Source: Candidatus Dormiibacterota bacterium (GTDB taxonomy: Bacteria > Vulcanimicrobiota > Vulcanimicrobiia > Vulcanimicrobiales > Vulcanimicrobiaceae). From it: a stretch of 43,225 bases of DNA. The DNA lies in the NCBI GenBank assembly GCA_035532835.1, contig DATKQG010000045.1, positions 1-43,225 on the forward strand, given 5' to 3'. The position numbers and the translations under genes are program-made. The notes under the pieces were generated by a model. It saw nothing but the letters and a program-made list of their open reading frames with translations. It ran no database searches and was not told the origin of the DNA. Shown here in pieces: positions 8,420-17,047 of this stretch (the first letter of the stretch is position 1; each line of letters opens with the position of its first letter).

Positions 8420-9346
8420 TTACGCGGGGACGAGCGTCCCCAACAGATACGCGCGCAGGCCTTGCTCCGGGTGGCGCTCCACGACCGCCATAGGTTCTGC
8501 GACCGCCCGCCGCGCGGCCTCTCTGGCCCCCAGATCGTCGAGCGCGCCGACGACGCGTTCGACCTCGGAGGCGTCCAGCGCGCGGCCGGCCGCGTAGGCG
8601 GATGCAATGGCGTCACGAGCCGGCGATGCGGGCTGGGCCAGCGCCCAGACGACGGGGAACGTCCATTTGCGCCGCGCGATGTCGTTGCCGGCGGTCTTGC
8701 CGGTCGCATCGGCCGATCCCCATATTCCCTGGATGTCGTCCTGAATCTGAAAGGCGATGCCGTAGGCATGCCCGAGCCGCCGATAGGCGGCGATCGCATC
8801 CGGTTGCGCGCCGGCCGTGTGCGCGCCGAGCGCGCAGGAAGCCTCGAATAACGCCGCGGTCTTGCAAGCGATCATGCGATGGTATTCGCCGATGTCGACG
8901 TGGGTCGCCGATTCGAACCGTAAATCGAGCGATTGGCCGTCGCACATGATGCCGTGCGCTCCATGCAAATGCTCGATCATCGCGAGCACGCGCCCCGCCT
9001 CGTGAAGCCTGGCCGCACGGGCGAGGGTGAGAAAACTCAGGGCGCACATCGCATCGCCGGTATTGATCGCCTGCGCGATCCCGTCGCGAGCCCATAGCGT
9101 CCGCCGCCCGTGGCGCAACTCATCGCGATCTTCGATGTCGTCGTGAACCAGCGAATAGTTGTGCAGAATCTCCACCGCGCTCGCGGCATCGAGCGCCGCT
9201 TCGAGCTTGGCGCCCAGGGCGAGGGCCACGCGCAATACCATCTGCGGGCGCAGGCGTTTGCCGCGCCGCGCCGGGCCATACGAACCGTAGCCGAAGTGGT
9301 ACAAAAGCATATCGGAGATCACGTCCGATCCCCGATACTCGGTCAC
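8420..9346 (-). CDS. Polyprenyl diphosphate synthase (geranylgeranyl/long-chain type)
   Basis: This trans-isoprenyl diphosphate synthase (308 residues) condenses isopentenyl diphosphate onto allylic diphosphates. GKRLRP (29-34) binds IPP. The first aspartate-rich motif is DDIED (69-73) and the second is DDIQG (203-207) within FQIQDDIQGIWG. The second motif lacks the final Asp of DDxxD, a variant also familiar from actinobacterial IdsA-like enzymes. The first start is the GTG at 9344-9346, 37 bases after the ispH stop. The frame remains open further upstream and encodes plausible N-terminal residues (NPPDALDRFERHLEAC) but offers no ATG, GTG or TTG. Placement directly after ispH links it to supply of IPP and DMAPP. 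Chain length cannot be assigned by eye. Confidence 0.93.
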   Translation of the reverse strand: MTEYRGSDVISDMLLYHFGYGSYGPARRGKRLRPQMVLRVALALGAKLEAALDAASAVEILHNYSLVHDDIEDRDELRHGRRTLWARDGIAQAINTGDAMCALSFLTLARAARLHEAGRVLAMIEHLHGAHGIMCDGQSLDLRFESATHVDIGEYHRMIACKTAALFEASCALGAHTAGAQPDAIAAYRRLGHAYGIAFQIQDDIQGIWGSADATGKTAGNDIARRKWTFPVVWALAQPASPARDAIASAYAAGRALDASEVERVVGALDDLGAREAARRAVAEPMAVVERHPEQGLRAYLLGTLVPA

Positions 9347-9383
9347 GCAGGCTTCGAGATGTCGCTCGAACCGATCGAGCGCG

Positions 9384-10226
9384 TCAGGCGGGTTGACGGC
9401 TGAGTTCCTCCATGCGCGCCTGCACTTCGTCCACCAGCCATCCCGGCGTTGAAGCGCCCGACATCAGGCCTGCGACTTTCACCCCGTCGAACCACTGCGG
9501 CTGCAATTCCGAGGGGCCTTCGATGTGGAACGACCGGGCGCCGTGCGATTCGGAGAGTTCGGCAAGATGCTTGGTGTTCGCGGAGGTTTTGCCGCCGACC
9601 ACGATCATCACGTCCACTTCCTGCGCGAGACGCGAAGCCTCGCTCTGCCGATTATTCGTATCGGTACAAATCGTATTGACTGCCCGCACTTCGTAGTATT
9701 TCTCGGTGAGCGCTTTGACGATCTCCGTAAAGCGCGCGCGAGAGTACGTCGACTGGACGACCACGCCCACCCGGCTTCCGCGAGGAAGGGTGGCGACGTC
9801 TTCGACCGTCTCGATGCACCAAGCGCCGGGAACGTGGCTCAAGGTCCCTTTGACTTCGGGGTGATTCGGGTCGCCGACGACGATGATTTTGCAGCCGTCC
9901 GCTTTGAGTTTCTCGGCTTGCACGTGAATCTTGGTGACCATCGGGCAGGTCGCGTCGATCACGTCCAGGCCTTTGGCTTGCGCTTTTTCGAAGACCTCGA
10001 CCGGCAATCCGTGAGCGCGCACGAAGAGCGCGCCGCCCTCCACTTCGTCGACCGAATTCGCATTTTTCAAGCCGCGACGCCCGAGCGAGTCGACCATTTG
10101 CGGGTTGTGCACCACGTGGCCGAGCGTCGTCACGTCGTTGCGCGACCCGATCGCCTCTTCGGCCTTCTTGACCGTGATGGCAACGCCGAAACAGAATCCT
10201 TGAACTTTGGCCTTACGAATTTCCAC
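9384..10226 (-). CDS. ispH: 4-hydroxy-3-methylbut-2-enyl diphosphate reductase
   Basis: IspH (LytB) performs the last step of the MEP pathway, reducing HMBPP to IPP and DMAPP with a 4Fe-4S cluster. The three cluster cysteines are visible in GFCFGV (C12), DATCP and NTICTDT. The substrate motifs HVVHNPQMVD, VRAHGLP, GDPNHPEVKG, QSTYS and SGASTP are also present. At 280 residues the length is normal. The ATG start overlaps the plsC reading frame by 14 bases. The order cmk-plsC-ispH is a known bacterial arrangement, often followed by rpsA. Here a prenyl synthase follows instead. Use of the MEP pathway fits a bacterial, non-mevalonate lineage. Confidence 0.97.
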   Translation of the reverse strand: MEIRKAKVQGFCFGVAITVKKAEEAIGSRNDVTTLGHVVHNPQMVDSLGRRGLKNANSVDEVEGGALFVRAHGLPVEVFEKAQAKGLDVIDATCPMVTKIHVQAEKLKADGCKIIVVGDPNHPEVKGTLSHVPGAWCIETVEDVATLPRGSRVGVVVQSTYSRARFTEIVKALTEKYYEVRAVNTICTDTNNRQSEASRLAQEVDVMIVVGGKTSANTKHLAELSESHGARSFHIEGPSELQPQWFDGVKVAGLMSGASTPGWLVDEVQARMEELSRQPA

Positions 10227-10809
10227 CGATGTTCTCCGCGAGCGCGCGAATGGCGCTCATGACGTCGTCTGTGAACTTCGCCAAATCATCACGAGTTGCT
10301 TTCCGGTCCGATGGCAGCCGTAAAGGCGTTCCAAAAGCGACTTTGATCTTACCGAGCGACCGCGCGTGATTGCTACCGACGATGCAGGCCGGTACGACGG
10401 GCGCTTTGCCGAGCGACGCGAGCAAGGCAACGCCCTGACGGGCCTCGACGTCGCCCTCCAGATTGCGCGTGCCCTCCGGAAAGATGCCGATGCAGCCACC
10501 CGTCCGCAGCACCTCCACCGAGCGCTTGATCGCGGCGGTCGGGGTCCCCTCGCGGTCGACCGGATAGGCTCCTACCGCGCGGATCGCGGCTCCCAACACG
10601 GGAATATCGAAGAGTTGCTTCTTCGCCATGAAATGGATCTGGCGCGGGCAGAACGAGCCCATCACGGGCGGGTCTAGGTACGAAACGTGATTGCATGCGA
10701 CGATCAGCGGGCCGTCGAGCGGAACGTGCTCGACGCCGGTCGCCTGCGCTCGCCAGAGGATCCGACTGATGGCCCGAATCGTATGGCTCGCGCCCCAGTA
10801 CAGACTCAC
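10213..10809 (-). CDS. plsC: 1-acyl-sn-glycerol-3-phosphate acyltransferase
   Basis: PlsC acylates lysophosphatidic acid to phosphatidic acid at the inner membrane. The 198-residue protein carries the acyltransferase motif NHVSYLD (H41 and D46 of HX4D), AKKQLF, the substrate-binding FPEGTRN near residue 112 and a VPACIVG strand. A short amphipathic N terminus replaces a full membrane helix, as in many small PlsC proteins. The GTG start at 10807-10809 overlaps the cmk stop as GTGA, so translation is probably coupled. The 3' end overlaps ispH by 14 bases. Confidence 0.94.
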   Translation of the reverse strand: MSLYWGASHTIRAISRILWRAQATGVEHVPLDGPLIVACNHVSYLDPPVMGSFCPRQIHFMAKKQLFDIPVLGAAIRAVGAYPVDREGTPTAAIKRSVEVLRTGGCIGIFPEGTRNLEGDVEARQGVALLASLGKAPVVPACIVGSNHARSLGKIKVAFGTPLRLPSDRKATRDDLAKFTDDVMSAIRALAENIGGNS

Positions 10810-11495
10810 CGCGACCGCTCGACGATTGCGGCAATCTCTTCGAGGACGCGCTCGATCCCAATCGCACTCGAATCGACGATGTGCGCGTCGGGCGCCGGGA
10901 CTAGCGGCGAAACCGCGCGACTACGATCGAGCCGATCGCGTTCCTCGATCTCCTCGGCCAACCGGTGCTCGTTGACGTCCACGCCCGCTGCCTCCAACTG
11001 CACGCGGCGTCGCTCGACACGCGCGCCGACCGACGCGGTCAAGAAAATTTTCACCTGCGCGAGCGGCAGTACCACCGTTCCGATGTCTCGCCCCGCCATC
11101 ACGACCGGACCTTCTTGCGCGATGCGCCGCTGCGCGTGGACCATCGCTTCGCGGATCTTCGGATGCGCGGCGATCGTCGAAACGATAGCCGTCACTTCGT
11201 TCGACTGCAAGACCGCCTCGCCGAGTTCGCGATCGCCCGCGAAAATGCGAAATCCTAACGGCGCGGCTGCGTCGGAGCTTACGCGAATCTCGTGTTGCTC
11301 GAGCAGCCGCAACAACGCCCCCTCGTTGTCCGCTTCATTGCGCGTCTGCAGCGCTAAATACGCGAGCGCGCGATACATCGCACCCGTGTCGAGATAGAGG
11401 ATGCGAAGCTGGGATGCAAGGCGACGCGCGACCGTGGTCTTGCCCGATGCGGCGGGGCCGTCGATCGCGATCTGGAGGTGGGCCGGGATGCTCAT
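10806..11495 (-). CDS. cmk: Cytidylate kinase
   Basis: Cmk phosphorylates CMP and dCMP with ATP, recycling the CMP released by phospholipid synthesis. The 229-residue protein shows the Walker A loop DGPAASGKTT near residue 13, LDTGAMYRALA, the inserted CMP-binding domain, MAGRDIGTVV and the lid region EEIEERDRLDRSRAVSPL. The ATG at 11493-11495 is the best start. The frame stays open upstream but those residues are not family-like. The ribosome site is poor. It appears to be the first gene of the 11-gene minus-strand operon, about 75 bases downstream of the STAS gene, with which it may also be co-transcribed. Confidence 0.95.
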   Translation of the reverse strand: MSIPAHLQIAIDGPAASGKTTVARRLASQLRILYLDTGAMYRALAYLALQTRNEADNEGALLRLLEQHEIRVSSDAAAPLGFRIFAGDRELGEAVLQSNEVTAIVSTIAAHPKIREAMVHAQRRIAQEGPVVMAGRDIGTVVLPLAQVKIFLTASVGARVERRRVQLEAAGVDVNEHRLAEEIEERDRLDRSRAVSPLVPAPDAHIVDSSAIGIERVLEEIAAIVERSR

Positions 11496-11571
11496 CGCCG
11501 CCGCGCTTTCGCTTAGGGAAGCTCGCTGCCCCGCCACGCGGCGCAACCGTCCCGCGGCGGTCGCATCGGCG

Positions 11572-11982
11572 CTAGAAAAACACCCAGCGTCCGCCTTCGG
11601 GCCCTTCCTCCCGGTAGATCGCAATCGCCGAGGATGCGGACTCGGCGTCCAAGCCAGCAGGCGGCCCGACCGGCCGATCCAGCAATTCGTCGGGCTGCGC
11701 CGGCGGAAAGATCGTGTCCAGGCCGGTGATGTGCAATATCCGGGCAATCGCCTGCGTCGGCTCGAACAACAGGCGCGGCGCGGCGTCGCTCGTCCGCGCG
11801 CGGTCGCTGTGAAAGCGCGTGAAGCAGCGCAACACGGTTGAATCCATGTACGTCATGTAGCGCAGGTCGAGGATGGCCGTCCGCGCCCCCGCAATCGTGG
11901 TCAGAGCCGCATCGAGCCGATCCTGATCGGCGAGGTCAAACTCGCCGCGCAGATACGCCAAGCCGTAGTCGAAGGTAGACAT
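11572..11982 (-). CDS. STAS-domain protein (anti-sigma antagonist-like)
   Basis: This 136-residue cytosolic protein has a STAS fold at about residues 1-90. LRGEFDLADQDRLDAAL is followed by the strand AILDLRYMTYMDSTVLRCF, in which D47-S48 occupy the position of the phosphorylated serine in SpoIIAA/RsbV antagonists. The tail, about 100-136, is variable and proline-rich. I chose the ATG at 11980-11982, preceded by an AAAAGG site seven bases away. A GTG at 12000 would add six residues. No partner anti-sigma kinase lies nearby, so the partner and role are unknown. The gene diverges from radA. A second, shorter STAS gene occurs at 39847-40140. Confidence 0.75.
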   Translation of the reverse strand: MSTFDYGLAYLRGEFDLADQDRLDAALTTIAGARTAILDLRYMTYMDSTVLRCFTRFHSDRARTSDAAPRLLFEPTQAIARILHITGLDTIFPPAQPDELLDRPVGPPAGLDAESASSAIAIYREEGPEGGRWVFF

Positions 11983-12063
11983 GCATACGCCTTTTCTCAC
12001 GCATCGACCCTAGGGCGCGAAGCGAGGCACCTATCGTAGCATCCCGATGCGATAAAATGCGCC

Positions 12064-12109
12064 GCCTCCAGATTATTGGAGGCACCGCATGCAGAATCGA
12101 GGCGCCTAA
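12064..12109 (+). promoter_or_regulatory. radA leader: SD-sequestering hairpin and six-codon ORF
   Basis: GCCTCCA (12064-12070) and TGGAGGC (12077-12083) form a 7-bp stem with a GATTAT loop. The 3' arm contains a strong GGAGG ribosome site placed six bases before an ATG (12089) that opens a six-codon ORF, MQNRGA, ending with TAA at 12107-12109. The radA start at 12136 itself has no Shine-Dalgarno sequence. The hairpin could hide the only good ribosome site in the leader. Whether the mini-ORF is translated, and whether it couples to radA, is inference. A -10-like TAAAAT lies just upstream near 12053. Confidence 0.4.
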
Positions 12110-12135
12110 ACCCTCGACGCCTAACTAGCGTCGGT

Positions 12136-13479
12136 GTGGCCAAAACGCGCGCGGTATATTTTTGCAATGCCTGCGGTTTCGAAGCGCCGCGCTGGCTCGG
12201 GCGTTGCCCGCAGTGCGAAGCTTGGAACTCCTTCGACGAACGAGCCTTTTCGGTCGCGGCGCCGCGAGCGGGCCGCGCGGCTGCCGCACCGCGGCAAGCA
12301 GCGGTTGGCCCCATTCCGCTTCACCGAATCGACGGTGGGAAAATCGCCCGCATTCATACCGGTATGCCGGAGTTCGATGCAGTCGTCGGCGGCGGAATCG
12401 TCCCCGGAAGCCTGACCCTGGTAGGTGGGCCGCCGGGCGCCGGAAAGTCCACCCTGCTCCTGCAGATCGCCGGGCGGCTCGCGCAGGCGGGGACCGTCGT
12501 TTACGTCTGCGGCGAAGAATCCGCCGGCCAGGTCAAGCTCCGAGCCCAGCGACTCGGCGTAGCCCAAGGCGAAGCCGCCGGAGCCGACCGTTTGCTGGTG
12601 CATGCCGAGACCAATCTGCGGTCGGTCCTCGACCAACTCGAACGTATCGACCCGATCGCGGTCATCGTCGACTCGATTCAGACCGTCTGGTTGCCGGAGT
12701 CGGAGGCCTATGCGGGCAGCATCACCCAGGTTCGCGACTGCACGCAGGCGCTCATGGAGTTTTCGAAGCGCACCGGATGTGCGAGTTTTATCGTCGGACA
12801 CGTCACCAAAGACGGCGCGATCGCCGGCCCGCGCCTGCTCGAGCACTTGGTCGACACCGTCCTGTACTTCGAAGGCGAATCGACCGGAGAGTATCGGATC
12901 CTGCGCGCCTACAAGAACCGCTTCGGCTCGATCGACGAGATCTGCGTGCTCTCGATGCACGATAGCGGATTGCAGGAGGTTGCCAACCCGTCGGAACTCT
13001 TTCTTGCCGGACGAGACGCCCGCCCGAGCGGTTCGTGCGTCGTTGCATCGATCGTCGGCTCGCGGCCGGTGCTAATCGAGGTGCAAGCATTGGTCGGCGA
13101 AGCCAGTTACGGGACGCCTCGGCGCCTGGCCAACAATCTCGATCAACAGCGGCTCGCGATGATTCTCGCCGTTCTGGAACGGCGCGTCGGCCTGCATCTC
13201 GGCACGCACGACGTCTACGCATCGGTGGCAGGCGGATTGCGCGTAAGCGAGCCGGCGGCAGACCTGGGCATCGCTTTAGCGATCGCGTCCTCGTTTCGCA
13301 ACATTCCGCTCCCGGCCGATGCGGTGGCGTTCGGCGAACTCGGCTTATCCGGAGAAGTCCGCGCCGTGAACGCTGCGGACCGCCGCGAAGCCGAGGCTCG
13401 CAAACTCGGGTACACGACGGTCTTCTCGCCCGCGAACGCTCGCGATGTCTCCGGCGCTATTCGCAGCGCGCTCGGATAG
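12136..13479 (+). CDS. radA: DNA repair protein RadA (Sms)
   Basis: RadA is a RecA-related helicase that promotes branch migration during recombinational repair. The 447-residue protein begins with the typical AKTRAVYFCNACGFEAPRWLG. Zinc ligands C10, C13, C24 and C27 are intact. Walker A is GGPPGAGKS (about 97-105), the RadA-specific YKNRFGS motif follows the ATPase core, and the C-terminal Lon-like domain (ASVAGGLRVSEPAADLGIALA) is complete. I chose the GTG at 12136-12138 because it places the conserved N terminus correctly. A TTG at 12076 would add 20 unlikely residues. The stop is 9 bases before the formimidoyltransferase start, so the two are probably co-transcribed. Confidence 0.96.
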   Translation: MAKTRAVYFCNACGFEAPRWLGRCPQCEAWNSFDERAFSVAAPRAGRAAAAPRQAAVGPIPLHRIDGGKIARIHTGMPEFDAVVGGGIVPGSLTLVGGPPGAGKSTLLLQIAGRLAQAGTVVYVCGEESAGQVKLRAQRLGVAQGEAAGADRLLVHAETNLRSVLDQLERIDPIAVIVDSIQTVWLPESEAYAGSITQVRDCTQALMEFSKRTGCASFIVGHVTKDGAIAGPRLLEHLVDTVLYFEGESTGEYRILRAYKNRFGSIDEICVLSMHDSGLQEVANPSELFLAGRDARPSGSCVVASIVGSRPVLIEVQALVGEASYGTPRRLANNLDQQRLAMILAVLERRVGLHLGTHDVYASVAGGLRVSEPAADLGIALAIASSFRNIPLPADAVAFGELGLSGEVRAVNAADRREAEARKLGYTTVFSPANARDVSGAIRSALG

Positions 13480-13488
13480 CCCACCGTC

Positions 13489-14364
13489 TTGGCCACGTAC
13501 GAGATCGTTCCAAATCTCTCCGAAGGGCGCGATGCCGCAACGATCGACGCGGCGATTCACGCCGTCGAACACGCGGGAGCGCGGGTGTTGCACCGCACGA
13601 GCGACCCCGTGCATCATCGCAGCGTTCTCACGATCGCCGGATCCGCACCGGCGGTACTCGAGGCGGCGGTCGCGTTGGCGGGCGTAGCGGCGGAGCGCAT
13701 CGATCTGCGCGAACATCGCGGCGTGCACCCGCGCATCGGCGCGCTCGACGTGTTGCCGTTCGTTCCGCTGCAAGGCGGATCGATGGAAGAGGCGGTCTCG
13801 CTCGCGCACGCGGCCGGAACCCGAATCTGGGAGCGTTATCGTATTCCCAGCTTCTTCTATGCGCGTGCCGCGCGCTCGCCGGAGCGCACGTTACTGGCAA
13901 GCGTGCGGCGCGGCGAATTCGAAGGCCTCGAAGCGCGCTTTGCCGACCCGGCTTGGCTTCCCGATCGCGGCGATATCGCAGCCCACCCGAGCGCGGGAGC
14001 GATCGCCATCGGAGCGCGCCCGATCCTGATCGCGTTCAATATCGAATTGGCCGGCGGCGATCTGAGCATCGCGCGCGCGATCGCGAAGCAGCTGCGCGAA
14101 CGAGACGGCGGCCTGCGCACGCTGCGGGCGCTGGGCCTCCGGCTGCGGGACGACTTGGTCCAAATATCGCTCAACGTCACCGATTACCACGCCACGCCGC
14201 TCCACCGCATCGTCGAACTGGTTCGAGGACTCGCACGCGCCCACGGTACGCGCGTCGTACGGAGCGAATTGATCGGACTCATGCCCCGAGAGGCCGCGGC
14301 CGCGGCCGCACATTACTACCTCGGCGTATCCCCGCCGAAACCGGAGAGTATCAGCAACTCGTGA
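13489..14364 (+). CDS. ftcD: Glutamate formimidoyltransferase (FtcD N-terminal type)
   Basis: This 291-residue protein matches the formiminotransferase domain, which moves the formimino group of formiminoglutamate onto tetrahydrofolate in histidine degradation. Recognisable segments are PNLSEGRDAATIDA at the N terminus, DPVHHRSVLTIAG, LREHRGVHPRIGALDVLPFVPL (the family signature with its HPR), and ISLNVTDYHATPLHRIVELV. The cyclodeaminase domain of animal FTCD is absent, as in many bacteria. The start is TTG at 13489-13491, nine bases after radA. The stop overlaps the M16 peptidase start as GTGA. The window also ends in hutI and a HutF-like amidohydrolase, so two alternative fates for formiminoglutamate may exist. 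Confidence 0.9.
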   Translation: MATYEIVPNLSEGRDAATIDAAIHAVEHAGARVLHRTSDPVHHRSVLTIAGSAPAVLEAAVALAGVAAERIDLREHRGVHPRIGALDVLPFVPLQGGSMEEAVSLAHAAGTRIWERYRIPSFFYARAARSPERTLLASVRRGEFEGLEARFADPAWLPDRGDIAAHPSAGAIAIGARPILIAFNIELAGGDLSIARAIAKQLRERDGGLRTLRALGLRLRDDLVQISLNVTDYHATPLHRIVELVRGLARAHGTRVVRSELIGLMPREAAAAAAHYYLGVSPPKPESISNS

Positions 14365-17045
14365 AACGCATTTTCGTCCTCCTCGCCGCACTCTGCATCC
14401 TCACGCTCCAGGGCGCTGCGTCCGCCGCGACCGGCGGCCCCGGCGACGCCGGCATTTTCCAAACGACGCTCGCCAATGGGCTCAAGGTGGTGGTCGTCGA
14501 AGATCCGATCGCTCCGGTGGTGCAAACGGGGGTCTGGTATCGCTTCGGCTCGCTCGAGGAAACGCCGGGGAAAACCGGCCTCGCCCACGCGCTCGAACAC
14601 ATGATGTTTCGGGGAACGAGCCACATTTCGTCGGGCGGTCTCGACGATATCGTCACGCGCATGGGCGCGCAGATGAACGGCGAGACCAATTACGATTACA
14701 CACAGTTTTACTTCGAAATGCCGGCCGACAAGCTCGACGTCGCCCTCTACATCGAGTCCGACCGCATGCAGCACCTGCTCCTGCGAGAATCCGATTGGCG
14801 CATCGAGCGCGGGGCGGTGCTCAACGAACTCGAAGGCGATTCCGGTTCGCCGTTTTTCGATTTGCTCAAGCGCGTACGCGCCGCCGCATTCCCTAACCAG
14901 CCGGCCGGGCGCGTGCCGATCGGGCACAAAGCCGACGTGGAACGGGCCACCGCGAGCGACATTGCAACCTATTATCACGAGTGGTACGCGCCGAATAACG
15001 CCACGCTCGTCGTAGCGGGCGACGTCAAACACGAAGCCGTTTTCGCTAAAGCTCGCCAATATTTCGGAGCGATTCCTTCCCGCGCGCTGCCGAAACACGA
15101 AGACGCGCGGCCGGTGCCAAGCCACGGGGCGGTGGTGCAATCGACGCTCCCATTCCCGTTCGAAGTTCTCGATCTCGCATACGCCGTACCCGGGGACACC
15201 GAGCCCGGCGAGCCGGCGATCAGCACTCTGGCGACGCTGATCGAAAATCAGCGCGGCCCGTTCTACCAGGCGCTCGTCCAGACGAACGTCGCCCTCGCCG
15301 TGCAAGCCAACTCCGACACGCAGCTCAAGGGCGGCCTGCTCGACGTCTTCATCGTTCTCAACCCAGGGCACCACGGTGACGAAGCGCAGCGCATATTTCA
15401 GAATACGATGGACGCGCAGTTGCGCGACGGGTTTAGTCCGGATATCGTCAAAGCCGCGCAGCGCCTCACCATCGCCGAGCGTCTCTTTTCGGCCGACTCC
15501 GTCGACGGCATGGGCGATTTAGCCGGATATACCTATGGCATCGTAGGCGAAAAAATCCACGATGAGGACGAGCGCCTCGCGGCGCTCACGCCCGCGACGA
15601 TTCTCGCCGCGGCAAAGAAGTACTTGAGTACCCCCACCGTCGTAGGCCATCTCCTTTCCAACACCGGCCAGCCCTCGGGTTCGCAAAAGAGTACTTCGGC
15701 GGCGACCGACGATTTCTCAAAACGCGTTCCCAACGGGCCGATCATCGAACCCGCCTGGGTGCGCGCCGCCGTGCGCAAACCTACGACCGCGCAAAGCCAT
15801 CTGATGCCCACGGCGTTCACGCTGCCCAACGGCATCCATGTCATCGTGCAGCAAAAAGCCGACCGCCAGACGTTCACGCTCAGCGGCGAAATAGCCGCAT
15901 CGCCCGCGTTTGCGCCGGCTGGAAAGGTCGGGATCATTCGCCTCGCATCGGCGGTAGCCGATTACGGGAGCCAAGCCTACCCCTTTGCATTGCGCCACAA
16001 AACCACCGACGACTTGGGCGCATTCGTGACCACCGGCCAGAGCTTCAGCGCTCGTGGGCTGGCCGGCGATTTCGATACGATCGCGCGCGTCATCGCCGAT
16101 GGCGAGGAGCACCCGACCTTTGCGGAGCCCTGGTTCTCGCTCGAGCGCGAACAACTCGCGAACAGCCTGCAAAGCGAAGCGTCGATCTCCGGGGTGATGA
16201 TCGATCGCTCGTACGCGCGGCTTCTGGAAGCACCCGACGATCCGAGCCTGCGCGAAGCGACGCCCGCATCCGTCAACTCCATCACGCGCGACGATCTCCT
16301 TTCATTCACCAAAACGTACTGGCGCCCGGACCTCACCACGATTGCGGTGGTCGGAGACATTACTCCGGAGCGAGTTCGAGCGGTGCTCGGCGCGGCGTTC
16401 GCCGGCTGGCACGCGCAAGGCCCCACGCCGAACGTACACAGCAAACCGCTGCCGCCCGCGCAAGCCGGACACGACTACGTGGGGACCGACACAAATCAGG
16501 TCTACGTGCGCTTGGGCCAAGCCGCACTCTCGCGTACGAGTAAGGACTACGATACGTTCCTGGTGCTCAATCAGATACTCGGCGCAAACGGTGCGTTTGA
16601 ATCGCGACTCTGGCAGGGACTGCGCCAGAAACGCGGGCTCGTCTACAGCGTAGGCAGTTCGCTCTCCACCGATGCGGATCGCGGCGATTTCCGCATCGAG
16701 TTGAGCGCACCACCCGATCATGTGGTCGAAGCGGTCCGCTTCATTCGCGAGCAACTGCGGCTGCTGCAGACGCAGCCCGTAACCCAAACGGAACTCACCG
16801 AGGCCAAGGGGCGATTGGTAAGCGGCGCACTGCTCTCCGAAGCATCGGCCGACGGACAAGTCGAGCAACTGATGGATATCGCCACCAACGACTTACCGCT
16901 GGACTATTACCGCACGTTGAACGAACGCTTTGCGCAGATCACGGCAGCCGACGTGCAACGCGTTGCGAGAACGTACCTCGATCCCAATCGATTGATTCAA
17001 GTCTACGCAGGACCGCCCGGCGTGTGGGAGTCGCAGAGCCTGTAA
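14361..17045 (+). CDS. Secreted M16-family zinc metallopeptidase
   Basis: This 894-residue protein is a two-unit M16 (pitrilysin/PqqL-like) peptidase. A signal peptide covers about residues 1-23 (KRIFVLLAALCILTLQGAASA), so it acts outside the cytoplasm. The first unit carries the inverted zinc motif HALEH (residues 76-80) and the downstream IERGAVLNELEGD glutamate. The second unit, from about residue 480, lacks the motif, as usual, and provides the clamp (LGQAALSRTSKDYD, QGLRQKRGLVYSVGSSL). The GTG start at 14361 overlaps the ftcD stop as GTGA. The same frame remains open upstream back to 13035, but only because GC-rich DNA lacks stops there; that part lies over radA and ftcD. Confidence 0.94.
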   Translation: MKRIFVLLAALCILTLQGAASAATGGPGDAGIFQTTLANGLKVVVVEDPIAPVVQTGVWYRFGSLEETPGKTGLAHALEHMMFRGTSHISSGGLDDIVTRMGAQMNGETNYDYTQFYFEMPADKLDVALYIESDRMQHLLLRESDWRIERGAVLNELEGDSGSPFFDLLKRVRAAAFPNQPAGRVPIGHKADVERATASDIATYYHEWYAPNNATLVVAGDVKHEAVFAKARQYFGAIPSRALPKHEDARPVPSHGAVVQSTLPFPFEVLDLAYAVPGDTEPGEPAISTLATLIENQRGPFYQALVQTNVALAVQANSDTQLKGGLLDVFIVLNPGHHGDEAQRIFQNTMDAQLRDGFSPDIVKAAQRLTIAERLFSADSVDGMGDLAGYTYGIVGEKIHDEDERLAALTPATILAAAKKYLSTPTVVGHLLSNTGQPSGSQKSTSAATDDFSKRVPNGPIIEPAWVRAAVRKPTTAQSHLMPTAFTLPNGIHVIVQQKADRQTFTLSGEIAASPAFAPAGKVGIIRLASAVADYGSQAYPFALRHKTTDDLGAFVTTGQSFSARGLAGDFDTIARVIADGEEHPTFAEPWFSLEREQLANSLQSEASISGVMIDRSYARLLEAPDDPSLREATPASVNSITRDDLLSFTKTYWRPDLTTIAVVGDITPERVRAVLGAAFAGWHAQGPTPNVHSKPLPPAQAGHDYVGTDTNQVYVRLGQAALSRTSKDYDTFLVLNQILGANGAFESRLWQGLRQKRGLVYSVGSSLSTDADRGDFRIELSAPPDHVVEAVRFIREQLRLLQTQPVTQTELTEAKGRLVSGALLSEASADGQVEQLMDIATNDLPLDYYRTLNERFAQITAADVQRVARTYLDPNRLIQVYAGPPGVWESQSL

Positions 17046-17047
17046 TC

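Noticed and set aside
13035-14360. Long open frame running into the M16 peptidase from the radA region
   Set aside because: It lies over radA and ftcD, is arginine/serine-rich as expected of out-of-frame GC-rich DNA, and a signal peptide marks the real start at 14361.
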